Program-made: the position numbers and the translations under genes
Part shown: one piece after another, positions 31,088 through 42,523 of the stretch
How the letters are laid out: every line of letters begins with the position of its first letter
Position numbering within the stretch: the first letter of the stretch is position 1
The notes under the pieces: generated by a model
What the model saw: the letters and a program-made list of their open reading frames with translations, nothing else
Told to the model about the DNA's origin: nothing
Databases searched by the model: none
Origin: Cladorhizidae sp. MBARI D1340-BT2
Taxonomy: Eukaryota > Porifera > Demospongiae > Poecilosclerida > Cladorhizidae
Assembly: GCA_028752905.1 (NCBI GenBank)
Contig: JAQNBH010000014.1
Span: 20,090,490-20,154,489, forward strand
Reading direction: 5' to 3'
Length of the DNA stretch: 64,000 nucleotides

Positions 31088-31960
31088 CGGATGTGCCGAC
31101 CCTTCACAGGCAGGAAACTGGCAAGCTCAAATGGCAACATTAGAAACCAGAATGGGAGAAGCAGAGAGGGACAAACAATGAATTTGAAGAATAGGTGCTC
31201 TCAGTGTGAAAGGACCTCATTCACATGAAAAATGTCGGATGCAATTTGTCATCGATGCGATAATAAAGATTATTAGAGCACCCAATGCTTCACTAAAAAG
31301 TCGCTGATTTATTAAACAAGAGTATACATGAGACATTATCTCAATACTGTTGCAACAGAGCAAATTCCAGCATGGTTCACCACAGTTAAAGTGAAGAACC
31401 AATGGATGAAGTTCAAACTAGATTCTAGAGCAGAAGAAACAGCCATTTCGAAACAGACAACTTAGACCTAAAGAAACCTCCACTCACTGATCCAGAGAGA
31501 ATCCTGTTTGGTCCCTTGCATCAATTGCTGTACACTCGAGGGAAGTCCCGGCAAATTCTCTCACAAGAGAGAATCAGCAACACAATGTGTCTTCATAATC
31601 GATGGCCTCAAACAAACCACTTGGGACTCAAAGTTATAGAAACTCGCACCATTTGATTGCTTTCAAAGCCCAAGTAGCTCTATACAATGATACATGCTCT
31701 CTAGTATGTTCAAATTTAGCACAACATATAAAGAACAAAAAAGAAAAATTTAACACAATCAGAAGAGATACCGAAAAGTTATGCTAATTATACATCCACA
31801 GGCCAGACCATTTGGCATGTGCAAGCACAATTGGAGATGCTCTGTAAACTTTGGAAGACTTCTCATGAATTTGTTTTATAGAACCACACAAAGGCTTTCA
31901 AGTCACATATCCTAGTCTATGGCATTTCCCCCTCATGATGAGTTTTATGTCGAGCATTGA
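31088..31960 (+). pseudogene. Decayed Ty3/gypsy Gag-Pol fragment
   Basis: Across shifting frames the translation shows zinc-knuckle remnants (CSQCERTSFT near 31197; AICHRCDNKDY near 31237). A protease-like stretch follows, with AWFTTVKVKNQWMKFKLDSRAE near 31370-31430 (DSRAE in place of the catalytic DTGAE) and a VFIIDGLKQ block near 31590. A short RT-proximal part resembles the PLMKPVK-type linker region only weakly. Many stops and frameshifts. It is cut on the right by the pogo element at 31986. Confidence 0.6.
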
Positions 31961-32792
31961 AGCTATGATATACATATTTTAAGTATAGTCAATTGGGGTG
32001 GGGAAAAAACAGGGTGGTATGTGGGGTGAAAAAAACAGCCCCCCGTCCCCCCTCCAGTCTCATTTTTTTGAACTTCCATATGTTCGCTTGGTTCTATAGA
32101 ATATTTTTACCCAGTGGAGTCAAATTTACACTATAGCGAAGAAAAAGCTGAAGCAATTACATAAAAAGTAACTTTCAAGTTTTTTTCAAATTGTTAGTAA
32201 TTTCGTTCTCTCGCACAAAACAAAGTTTTCGCTGCACCACCTTGCTTTTTTGGTTTAAATACTCCTAAGGAAGTAATCTCTCAGCCATCTAAGGCAAAGT
32301 TAAATCAGACCATTAACATTCTAGAGCCAAGCATGTTTTTTATCACCCCACTCATTTTAGCTACTGGGGGGGGGGGCAATAAAAACAGTTTTAATTGAAC
32401 CCATGTGTGTGTGTTTTTTCAACCCATTCACTACGTTTATGATTATATTTGAAGCCACATGCTTTATGCCTGCTGTATGCATTTGATTGGTTAGAATGAA
32501 CGGACAGAGCTGGGCACATAAAAATTAGTTAGTCCTGATTGTTCACTTCTGATGTTTGTGTTGCTGGTGTTTGGACTTCACTAACTCTGGTGGCAGCATA
32601 TATCTCCGGGCAAGATAGCTAGGTGAGGATTGTGAGGTTAAGTTAGGTCTAAGATAGTGTATGGTCCTAGAAGAGTCTAACAATATATATTTGCCTTGTT
32701 AATAAATGTCTTTTGTCTTTTCTTACACGTGTAACTGATTGCGCTACAGATTGAGATCATCATTTGAGACAGCCTAGCTACTTTAGAAGTAT

Positions 32793-33920
32793 GCCTCGTA
32801 CCTACTGTACATTGCAAGGCCTAAGCTGTGGACAGAGGCTTCTGTTAGTATGGCTATTGGAGAAGTGGAAGCAGGAGCATCTGTCAAGGCTACAGCTAAG
32901 AAATACAATCTATCAGTCTCCATGCTCTGCAAACGATGTCTAGTTGAAAAGGGTGGAGTGGTTTTGGGCAAAAGAGGCGGTGTTACCAGTATACCACTGC
33001 AAACAGAAGAGAAGCTGGCAAGTTACATTCGTCGCATTGCTGAATGTGGCTTTGGCCCAATGCTGGAAGAACTCCGTGAAACTGTGCATGATTATTTAGT
33101 AGTCATTGATATGAATGGCCTCTTTCAGTATAATAAGCTTGGATATGACTGGACCAAGAACTTCATGAAACGCCACAATCTCAATCTCCAAAAAGCAGGC
33201 CTGATGCAAATAGCGAGGAAGAATGTCACATCAGACCCATTTGTCATCTATGGGTTCTATGACTTACTGGAAGCTGAATTGGACCGTTGAGGAATAAGAG
33301 ACAAACCTGAAGCCATCTGGAACCTGATGACAGTGGATTCCCGACTGATCCATCTCGATGGAAAACTATTGAGCCAGTAGGAAGCAAGACTATGTGAGCA
33401 TCTTGTGGTGCAAATCGCGAAAAAACTACAGTGTTGGCAGTGTGTTGCGCAGATGGCTCGGCATTGGATCCTCTCATCATCTTTAAAGGAAAGAATGTCA
33501 TGACTAATTGGCTTGGTAAAGATTCACTCCCAAACACTTACTATGCTGTAAGTGAGAATGGATGGATGACAACAGCCATTTTCTATGACAAATTCTACTC
33601 GTCTTCTATTAATATTTGATAGTCACCTCACACACACCTCTGCTGCTATTGTTGAACTGGCAGAGAGCGAGAACATCTTAATCCACAAGCTTCCAGCCCA
33701 CTGCAACCTTTGGATACTTCAACCCTCTCAAGAGCACTATGAAGAATACCTCACATGTAGAGTCCATCAAACAGGTGCACGGGAGCCTCTCCGCAAAGCA
33801 TCTTTTGTGAACCTTCTCTGCAGGATCTGGCATAAAGGTTTGAGCACAAGTAATGTAGCTTCTGGCTTTCGAGCCACTGGTATCTTCCCTGCTGATAGGA
33901 TGAAGTACAAAATGTCATGA
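32793..33920 (+). pseudogene. pogo-like transposase, frameshifted
   Basis: From 32820 the frame reads a Psq-type HTH (TEASVSMAIGEVEAGASVKA, then KKYNLSVSML). A CENP-B-type second HTH region follows to about 33290. The DDE region begins with IWNLMTVDSR, whose expected NLDDSGFP appears one frame over, so one base is missing near 33334. Downstream are AVCCADGSALDPLIIFKGKN (33437), FDSHLTHTSAAIVELAE (33617) and a degraded LPAHCNLWILQPSQEH (33691), where pogo proteins have LPPHTSHxLQPLD. A stop at 33378-33380 and further shifts confirm it is dead. Confidence 0.75.
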
Positions 33921-34203
33921 TTAGAAAGTGGCCACATATAACAAGTGGGTGTCAGCTGGCAAACCAAGGGAGGAAGGTGGTGACCCAGTTCTATACACTC
34001 TAACAAGCACAACTGATAACACGGCATCAGCTTCATCAAGTGTGCCTTCTGCCTCACATGCGGCAGCATCGCCTAGCATACCTTTTGGTTCACCTCCCCA
34101 TGCTACATCATGCTTAGAGCCGACACAATCCTACGAAACTCCTGAGAACAAGAAGATCACAATAGAGCTAATGAAGACACTACAATAGTATGCTCCAGCA
34201 GGG

Positions 34204-34911
34204 ATGAAGTACGTTTTCAATGTTGTGCCAGTGGAAGATGAGACCACATTTGAGAAAGTGATCAGATCTCGAGGACGGCCCAGCAGTGCCGCATTGCAAC
34301 CAGCAAAGAGACAATGTGCTAGTATGCTTGGTGCCCTCCTTGCTACTAAAGACTTGAAGAGACAGGTGGATAAAAGGGAAAAAACAGCAAAGAAGAAGCT
34401 GCAACTTTCACCTGTTGCTAGACGTGCAGAAGAGTCTAGTAGCAGCAACAATAGTAGTGGTGATGAGGAGGAGCTCTCCGGTATTGATGAAGACAGCTTA
34501 GAAAGTACAATGAATAAATCCTTAAAGAGAAGAAGAGTTTCCAAAGATCTGCCACTGGCTGGTGCTGTCAAAGTTGGTGAGTTCTATGCTGTACGTTATT
34601 TACAACCGATGAAATGTTATTGGGGACAAGTTCAGCTCCTCTTCAGTGATGATGTAGACAGTGAGGAGGATACAAAGGCCGAAATGAAATATATGAAACC
34701 GGTTAAGCTGTCTGCAAATCCAAAAGACATACGATGGGACTGGCCAAAGATTGCTGATGTTGATATAGTGGAGATCTCCCGCTTCATAGCTGGTCCATCA
34801 TTACCATCCCTGAAAGCAAAATCAAGGGGCCGTGGAACATTCTGCTTTGAGGATGATACCCTTGCCATGAGTAGAATGGAAAAGTATTACACCCAATATA
34901 CATGTATGTAA
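34204..34911 (+). CDS. C-terminal region of pogo-like transposase 1
   Basis: 235 open codons following the DDE part of the same element. It starts with MKYVFNVVPVEDETTFE, then a lysine-rich helix, then an acidic serine-rich stretch (about residues 78-102). A small hydrophobic domain is next (about residues 122-172: AVKVGEFYAVRYLQPMKCYW, then GQVQLLFSD and KYMKPVKL). It ends with DWPKIADVDIVEI. The analogous tail of pogo 2 has the same layout. Probably the last part of the original transposase ORF, separated by frameshifts; function unknown. Confidence 0.55.
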   Translation: MKYVFNVVPVEDETTFEKVIRSRGRPSSAALQPAKRQCASMLGALLATKDLKRQVDKREKTAKKKLQLSPVARRAEESSSSNNSSGDEEELSGIDEDSLESTMNKSLKRRRVSKDLPLAGAVKVGEFYAVRYLQPMKCYWGQVQLLFSDDVDSEEDTKAEMKYMKPVKLSANPKDIRWDWPKIADVDIVEISRFIAGPSLPSLKAKSRGRGTFCFEDDTLAMSRMEKYYTQYTCM

Positions 34912-35269
34912 ATAGATACATACATAAAGAAGAGGAAACTATATTTACGAATGTCATCATCAACCAAGACGCATAAATGTGTGTATTTCACTGTCCGTCG
35001 TTTAGTTGTTTAGTTTTTCTAGGCATATTTTTTCCCACCACAATCAGTGTTCTTTTTCAACCCTTTGGCTGGGGCGGGAAAAAAAATCAAATTTTTGCAT
35101 TTTAACAAAAAAGTAAGAGGTATTTTCAAGCACACTAGGTGTTACACTATTGCATGGGGTACTTGTGAAAAGTTAGGTACATGTATATTGTTTTGGATTT
35201 CAAGCACGTAGGCTAGGCTGTAGGTCAAAGTTTAGGTAAATTGTGTTTTTTCCATCCCAAGTGACTATA

Positions 35270-37070
35270 CTTCAACGTAGGTCTTCACACAGTCCTGCGA
35301 ACTAAGATTTACGCATTAGACTCTTGCTGCCATTCTTGAGTTGTAACAGTGTTCAAGATAATTCTAAATTAAAGGAGTTGTTTGATACCACACATAATAC
35401 TAAATACTAAATATATAATAAAAAAGCATTTTAATTTAAAAACAAGTAACTATATTCCTGATGAAGGCTAGAGCATCTAGTCAATACATCGAGAGAGTAG
35501 CTGATCATTGAGGGCATCGTAATTTCGTTATGTCAACTGAGAGTACATTGAGAATAAATTTAATAGGATATTCGAGAAAGATGTTTGTCGATAAAAGAAA
35601 GGAAATGAGACTCTACCTAGGTAGACCACCACTAGTAAGATCATCCTTCATCAATTAAAAATTATGCTCGCCAGTTACCTTTACCGTTAAGATGGCAGCA
35701 ATCTCTTCAGCACAGGCATCGAGTTCTCCGTTACACACATATATAGGAGAGTTCTGTAAGTTGGATTTATAACTCTGTTCATCCAACTTCTGCAAGCTTC
35801 TCTTCTGCAAAAACATAGTGCAATTATAATACTATATTCATAAGCCCCATTCATTTAGCCTTATAATACCTTCGTTTATAAGGCTCTTGCCTATGTGTGG
35901 CCTTGATGTCCATCATGTCTGCATTCAGCATCGGTCCTGCAGATATACCTTATTCCATCCCTGAAGTTTATAATTAATTTGACGTAGGTGTTTCTGCCGA
36001 CACCATTTCATTATCAAGGTGACCACGCTTGCTCTCTGGAAGTTTGGGCGACCAGTTCCTTGTATTTCTACAACAAGAATAACAATAACAACGGACACAA
36101 CTAATATAGCATAAAGGTGGCATTGCTAAATTGGGCCTTGGTGCAGATAGAGAACACAGCGATGGCTACTACATCAGCTACACTAACTCCTGGGAAATGT
36201 GCATCAACAACAGCTTGTCAATGAGTGGACTGTTTGCACAAGTGCGCCAATGGGAAGGCTATATTCACACTACTACTAAACATACCAAGCATGTGTATGC
36301 CCACAAGTCTAGTATAAACTCTGTTTAGTGCCACCACTTCTACCTAAACCAGCAAGTAAAGAGTGCTCTAGAGCAAATACACTCTTTCTAAACAACATTA
36401 CTAAATCATATACACCCATTGACTCTTCTACCTTGTAAATGAATATTTAACATCATTTATTAGACAAGAGCAGAGGAGCTATAGTCTCATGAGCTAGACA
36501 AATAAGAAACTAGTCTCATGAGACAGAAGCTTGTCTCACGATGTATGAGGCTCAGAAAGATCTAAGAAAGGAGGTAGCAGTGTTACCTGAGAGATACTAT
36601 GCAGCTTTCCTCATGAAGAGCATCAAAAATGTCAGCGAGAGAGCGTTGAAGATGGCACGTGATCATTGGCCATAAAAAAAAGAGTAAAAGTCATAAACCT
36701 CCAGAATTTATGTAATAATAACCCCCCACCCTTCCAATTATCTATAGTAACTACAGGGTAGGACTGGTGATAACCACATAGCTTTATACTGATGTGGAAC
36801 AGCAACTAATCTACAAACTAGGGGGCCTCAAAACTTTTTTTAATCAATTCACAATGTCTAACTCTTGCAGAGAGGAGGGGTAGGGGGGGGAGGTATTAAT
36901 ACAAGCAACTGCCTCCCACATCATTAATATTATGAGCTAAATGCTAAAGCTCTAAGGACTGGTAAACTGAGAGAATACAACACTTGCGTTCACTGGGTTT
37001 GAACATGTGTTTCTTTGAAACAAAAGCAGCATGTGACCTGGACAGGTGATTAAGTTCATTGAATGCATTT
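35270..37070. other. Region without a recognisable gene
   Basis: AT-rich, no frame with a motif I recognise. GTCTCATGAG-type palindromic motifs cluster at 36480-36545. A C-run at 36723 and a G-run at 36880 are simple-sequence tracts. Confidence 0.5.
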
Positions 37071-39666
37071 GGGGCACAGTGAATCGGGGCACAGTGAATC
37101 ATGATTCATTGAAGGAAGGTTAAAAAAAATAATAATAATAATAATAATTAAAAAATGGGTGGTAGGTGTGGTAGCGTTCGGTTGACCGACGTGTGCGGAT
37201 AACTGACGTTCGGATAACTGACTTCCTACTGTATATCTAAAATGGTTCGAAACAGAAAGGGAGACGAGAGGAAAATTGGCAAGACTGATGGACAAACAAT
37301 GAAAGAAGCTGTGCGAACTGTGGTTGATTATGGGATGAGTATCCGAAAAGCTGCACAAAACGTTGGTATCCAGAACTCAACATTGCGTCGCTATGTGGAG
37401 AAGTTTAAAGCGGCTGGAGGTAATCTGATGGTTTATGCGCCACAGTATAGTTGCAGGCAGGTGTTTACAGATGAAGAAGAGGTGGTTTTGAAGAACTATC
37501 TCGTGAAAGCCACACAAATACAATATGGGTTGACTAGCACACAAGTCAGGCAGTTAGCCTATGAGCTTGCTGTTAGGAACAAGAAAACTTTTCCTGCGGC
37601 ATGGGAGCAAAACAAGAGTGCTGGCGAAGATTGGTTTTACAGCTACAGGAAACGATTTCCGGAGTTAACTTTACGTCGCCCTGAAGCAACTAGCCTTTCC
37701 CGTGCAACCAGTTTTAATAAAACGAATGTTGGAGTATTCTTCAAGAACTTGGAGACTGTCCTAAAAAAGTACGAGTTCACTCCAAATGATATCCACAATG
37801 CTGATGAGACTGGGTGCACCACGGTGCAAAAGGTTACCAACAGCAAAGTGATTGCTCTGAAAACAATGAAACAGGTTGGAAAAATTACTTCAGTGCCTTG
37901 GTAACTTTGTTGTGCACTATCAATGTTGCTGGGAACTTCATGGTTTTCCCACGTGTCTTTTTCAAAGACATAATGCTGCATGGTGCCCCACCAGGAACTG
38001 TTGGAGCTGCTCATCAAAGTGGCTGGATGACGGCTGAGAACTTTGTTTTGTACATGAAACATTACACCAAGTGTTCAAAGGAACGCAAAGTGCTACTGAT
38101 ACTCGATAATCATGACACACACTTGTCCATTGAATGCATCGATCTGGCTTATGAGCATGGTGTGGTTATGCGTTATGCTAACACTCGCTCCACATTGTAG
38201 CCACAAGCTACAACCGCTCGACCGTACGGTTCAAATCCGCCTTCAATAGGGCAGCAGACGCGTTAATGATTAACCACCCTGGACAGCCAATCACGATTTA
38301 TGATATTGCTGAGATAGCAGGCTCTGCATACCACTTGGCATTCACACCGATGAACATTGTATCCGGCTTCAAGTGTACAGGCATCCATCCATACAATCCG
38401 ATTATCTTCACTGATGAAGATTTCATGTGCTCATATGTCACTGACCGAGACAATGACGCTGCAACAACAGCAAGTGTGCCTGCATCAAGCGTCACTGAGG
38501 CGCAACCAGTTGCATCTACTCCAAACGTCACTGATCAAGTCGATTCAACAGCAAACGTTCCTGAGGCGCACCCAGTGTGACCCGAGGACATCAGCCCATT
38601 TCCCAAGGCTGGACCACGTAAAAGAAAGGGAGGTAGGAAGAAGGGTAGGTCACTCGTCCTCACTGATACCTCCGTGAAGGAGCAATTAAGGGAAGCCCAT
38701 GCAGGTAGGAAGCAAAAGAAGGGCAAGGCAAAGTCAAAAGGTAGCATAAAATCCAAAAGACTGAAACTGGATGATAAACACCATGACAAGAGGAAGGCAT
38801 TAGTCAATGTGGATAGCGAAAGTGGAGAAGGTGAAGAATAGATAGCATCGGATCATGACACTTCATATTACGATGATCCAGCAGAACAACAACAGGAGGA
38901 TCTGGAGCTGCCAGGTGTTGATGATCTACAACCAGATGATTACATCTTAGTCAAATTCAGTACTAGGAAAACTCAGGTCATGTATGCAGGCCAGATCCAA
39001 TGCCATTATCCAGCAGAAGATGAGTCTACATTTGAAGTCAAATTTCTGAGACGCAAAACACCGAAGACATTCTCTTTTGTGTTTCCTGCAGTAAATGGCA
39101 TTATTGTTTTTAAACGTTGGAATAAGACATGTTATATTTTTAGTGTTCTCGCCATGACTCGTATTCTTTTATACTCAATGATAATATACAGCTGCTATAT
39201 GTCCTTCCTTTGTTAGAAAATCAACACTACTGGCGAAAATGGTCTTATAAACATGATCATGTAATAAAGCAATTAATTAAAGCGAATTTTGTTGATGTTC
39301 ATGAAGGTAATTCCATGCGTGGATATTGATATATAAGATGCTTTTATACGTGTGCAGCGATGTGGCATCTGGTGGTAGTGGTGATTGTGCAGTTATGCCA
39401 ACGGGCAGCGTACCCCATCACTTTTCTCCACCAGGTTCACCCGATTCACTGTGCCCCGTAAGCAGATTCACTGTGCCCCAGTACGGGGTACAGTGAATCA
39501 CTAGGATTTTTTTAAATTTGGTCATCCACTCCAAAACCATGAACTAAATGGCAAGGCTAGGTGTTTATACAACACCCTATATTTCATATGCAGCACAGAA
39601 CGGAAATCTCTTTACAACGAGGTAAGAGAAAATCCAAAAATAAACTTTTGTGATTCACTGTGCCCC
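37071..39666 (+). mobile_element. pogo-type DNA transposon 2 with GGGGCACAGTGAATC ends
   Basis: The left end carries GGGGCACAGTGAATC twice in a row (37071-37085, 37086-37100). The right side carries its complement at 39443-39457, 39465-39479 and 39652-39666, plus one variant in left orientation at 39485-39499. These flank a pogo-like transposase reading left to right. The exact right boundary is 39479 or 39666. I could not see a clear TA duplication. Confidence 0.65.
37242..39160 (+). pseudogene. pogo/CENP-B-like transposase 2, frameshifted
   Basis: It starts MVRNRKGDERKIGKTDGQTM, then a Psq HTH (AAQNVGIQNSTLRRYVEKF) and a CENP-B-type HTH to about 37680 (WFYSYRKRFPELTLRRPEA). The DDE domain shows DIHNADETGCTTVQ (first Asp), LLILDNHDTH (second Asp, 38095) and APHCSHKLQPLD (third, other frame, 38190). 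Shifts occur near 37895 (one extra base restores LVTLLCTI), at 38195-38230 and near 38245, with stops at 38578-38580 and 38839-38841. The tail is basic (KRKGGRKKGRS), then acidic, then a small domain DDYILVKFSTRKTQVMYAGQ followed by FEVKFLRR. Confidence 0.78.
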
Positions 39667-40205
39667 GGCTTCCCCTACCTGATGGGAAACCAGCTAAATT
39701 TGGAAGACGCTTCACCGGCAAGACAACCGGCAAGACAATGGATGCACTTGGTGTCTACTATGGCGGTGCCATCCATGACAACATCGGTGATGTTGATGCA
39801 ATGGTGAAAGCAATCTGGGCTCTCTTCCACCACTCTGCTTCAACAGATGAGGATCCTCAGCATCAGTTCTGTCCTGTTGGTGAGGAAAGCTGGTGCAAGT
39901 CAAGTTCTGTCCCAAGAGATCCCATCAGCTAACAACAGAATCCAACCTGAGACCTAGTGCAGTTTATTAGGCCAGTTTTTGAGGAGTTGACAGATAGGGA
40001 ACTTTTAGATAGGTGTATTCTAGGTGCAACACAGAATCAAAATGAAAGTTGCAACAACCTGATCTGGGAAAGGTGTTCCAAGACAGACTTTTGCTCTGTA
40101 GTTACAGTGCAACTTGCAGTAGACATGGCTGCCATGGTGTTCAACAATGGCATGATGAACATTCCAACCCTTATCCGTCTCCTACCATTTTTTACAGGCC
40201 TCTGA
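39667..40205 (+). pseudogene. Mutator-like transposase C-terminal remnant
   Basis: Two adjacent frames read GVYYGGAIHDNIGDVDAMVK, AIWALFHHSASTDEDPQHQF, CPVGEESWCK (39735-39900) and then FIRPVFEELTDRELLDRCIL, GATQNQNESCNNLIWERCSK (39960-40080). This is the familiar pattern of invertebrate Mutator-like proteins: ...H.CP...DSWC... followed by TQNQNESFN..IW.R.PK. A frameshift or lost intron lies near 39930. No N-terminal part is visible, because the pogo 2 right end adjoins it. Confidence 0.65.
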
Positions 40206-40769
40206 AGAGCCACAATTATTCCATTTGTTTTTCATACTACATGCCCTAGTTTGGAGTTTGGGATGAACATAGACCTGAAATGAAATGCCCGACTTTAACC
40301 TTCATTTTCTCAAAAGGGAACTGAATGGACCTGATTTTTTATATTCTCAGTCAATTTTTATCTGTAGGGCACAATTTTGCTATCATTTTGAAGCTCATTG
40401 AATGCTCTGTGAACTTATAGAGTCAGAATTTTGTTTTGTGCCTCTACTCTGGCAATCATCCAGTGTATACATAGTGAACATTTTTTACTGCCATTACTGC
40501 TCTATATTATGGGTAATCTGTCACTATGAAAACATGCCCATAGGCACCACTACACCACAAACGGTTTAGTGGGCACTTAGCAGTAATCACAACTGAGATT
40601 TTTATATATTTTTTCCCCAGAAGGTCATCATCCCATCTGGAATCTGAATGCAAGGGGGTTATACATAAACGAAATATACCATTAGATAGCATATTCCAAG
40701 AGCTACATTTGGCAATAAAATCATCTTTATAGGAGCTAGCATTGTGGACTTATGAGCTCGGGAGTAATT
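40206..40769. other. Region without a recognisable gene
   Basis: Unremarkable AT-rich sequence between the Mutator-like remnant and the next rDNA block. I see nothing in it. Confidence 0.5.
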
Positions 40770-41496
40770 CTTGTCCATGCCAAGGGAAGCACCTCCTTAA
40801 GATCGACTAACCCACGTCCAACTACTGTTCACATGGAACCCTTCTCCACTTCAGTCTTCAAATATCTCGTTTGAATATTTGCTACTACCACCAAGATCTG
40901 CACCAGGGGCGCGGCTTCACCTAGGCTCGCGCCAGAGGCTGCATGGCCACCCCCGCGCCCTCCTACACATCGAGTCAAGCTCCTCGACCAGACAGCCGGG
41001 TATGGGTATGACACTCGAGCGCCATCCATTTTCAGGGCTAGTTGATTTGGCAGGTGAGTTCACAGTTTGTATTCATACTGTCAAGCAAGCTTTTACCCTT
41101 TTGTTCCACATGAGATTTCCGTTCTCACTGAGCTTGCCTTAGGACACCTGCGTAATCGTTTGACAGATGTGCCACCCAATCCAAACTCACCACCTGACAC
41201 TGTCTTCGACTCGGATTGGCCCTCGGAGAGGACCTTAAATCAAGAAGGTGGGCCGCAAGACCCAGCTCCGCCACATCGAATAAGTAAAGAAATGATGAAA
41301 GTAGTGGTATTTCACCGGTGCCGAAGCTCCCACCTATTCTACATCTCTCATGTCTCTTCACAAATCCGGACTAGAGTCAAGCTCAACAGGGTCTTATTTC
41401 CCCGTAGATTCTGCCAAGCCCGTTCCCTTGGCTGTAGTTTCGCTAGATAGTAGATGGGTACAGTAGGAATCTCGTTAATCCATTAATGCGCGTTAA

Positions 41497-41534
<38 letters not shown>

Positions 41535-42384
41535 GATAGTTACTCACGCCGTTTACCCGAGCTTGGTTGAATTTCTTCACTTTTACATTCAGAGCAGTGG
41601 GCAGAAATCACATTGCGTCAACACTGCTAACCAGCCATCACAATGCTCTGTTTTAATTAAACAGTCGGATTCCCCTTGTCCATTCCAGTTCGTAAGTTGG
41701 CTGTTAGTCTCTCTTCAGTCTTCCAAGTTCTCGTTTGAATATTTGCTACTACCACCAAGATCTGCTCCAGGGGCGGCTTCACCAAGGCTCACGCCAGAGG
41801 CTGCAAGGCCACTCCCGCGCCCTCCTACACATCGAGTCAAGCTCCTCGACCAGACAGCCGGGTATGGGTATGACACTCGAGCGCCATCCATTTTCAGGGC
41901 TAGTTGATTCGGCAGGTGAGTTGTTACACACTCCTTGGCGGATTCCGACTTCCATGGCCAACATCCTGCTGTCTATATCAACCAACACCTTTCATGGGAT
42001 CTGATGAGTGTCGATTCAGGCACCTTAACCCGGCTTTTGGTTCATCCCACATCGCCAGTTCTGCTTACCGAAAATGGCCCACTAGGAACCTCGGCATTCC
42101 GCATCCGACTTCAGCCGAGCAAGCCGGACTTGTTAACCATTTAATGTTTGAGAATAGGTTGAGGCCGTTTCAGCCCCAAGACCTCTAATCATTCGCTTTA
42201 CCTGATAAAACTGCACCGGGCTCCAGCTATCCGGAGGGAAACTTCGGAGGGTACCAGCTACTAGATGGTTCGATTAGTCTACCGCCCCTGCACCGAAATT
42301 TGACGATCGATGTGCACGTCAGAATCGCTGCGAGCTTCCACCCGAGTTTCATCTGGCTTCGCCCTATTCAGGCATAGTTCACTA
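40770..42384 (-). rRNA. 28S rRNA gene, antisense, internally rearranged
   Basis: Two pieces are joined out of order. 40770-41055 corresponds to the part at about 48020-48297 (CACCAAGATCTGCACCAGGG and neighbours). At 41056 the sequence jumps back to the equivalent of 47436 (CACAGTTTGTATTCATACTG) and then proceeds through the 28S antisense, so 41735-41930 repeats the first piece. It ends at GGCATAGTTCACTATC, then 18S sense begins. Confidence 0.82.
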
Positions 42385-42388
42385 TCTT

Positions 42389-42435
42389 GGAGAGAAGCTG
42401 GCCAAACTGTGCTATTTAGAGGAAGTAAAAGTCGT
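42389..42435 (+). rRNA. 18S rRNA 3' tip fragment, sense
   Basis: GGAGAGAAGCTGGCCAAACT through GGAAGTAAAAGTCGT, ending exactly at the family A insertion point. The opposite-orientation 28S lies directly upstream. Confidence 0.85.
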
Positions 42436-42523
42436 CCCTGGGTATTTAGTTCTGCCTCACCGTTGGCCCTGGGGTGAACAGGAGGGGTGTAGATTTGTCT
42501 GCACTTCTGGCCAAGTAAGAACT
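42436..42523 (+). ncRNA. HDV-like ribozyme at 5' end of family A copy 2
   Basis: 88 nt from the first element base. P1 is CCCTGGG (1-7) with CCTGGGG (33-39), 7 bp with two G-U pairs. P2 is AGTTCT (13-18) with AGAACT (83-88). P3 is GCC (19-21) with GGC (30-32). L3 is TCACCGTT. P4 is GTGTAGA with TCTGCAC around a TTTG loop. J4/2 is GGCCAAGTA with the candidate catalytic C. Compared with 17374-17461, P2 position 13 and P3 position 19 change together with their partners, which supports the fold. Confidence 0.78.

Larger units (their letters stand above)
31986..35267 (+). mobile_element. pogo-type DNA transposon 1
   Basis: Imperfect terminal inverted repeats: left TAGTCAATTGGGGTGGGG; right, reverse complemented, TAGTCACTTGGGATGG; both followed by AAAAAACA. 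TA flanks each end (31984-31985, 35268-35269). It contains a broken CENP-B/pogo-like transposase and a C-terminal acidic coding part. Non-coding flanks inside the element (31986-32790, 34912-35267) are T-rich and hold nothing recognisable. Confidence 0.75.
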
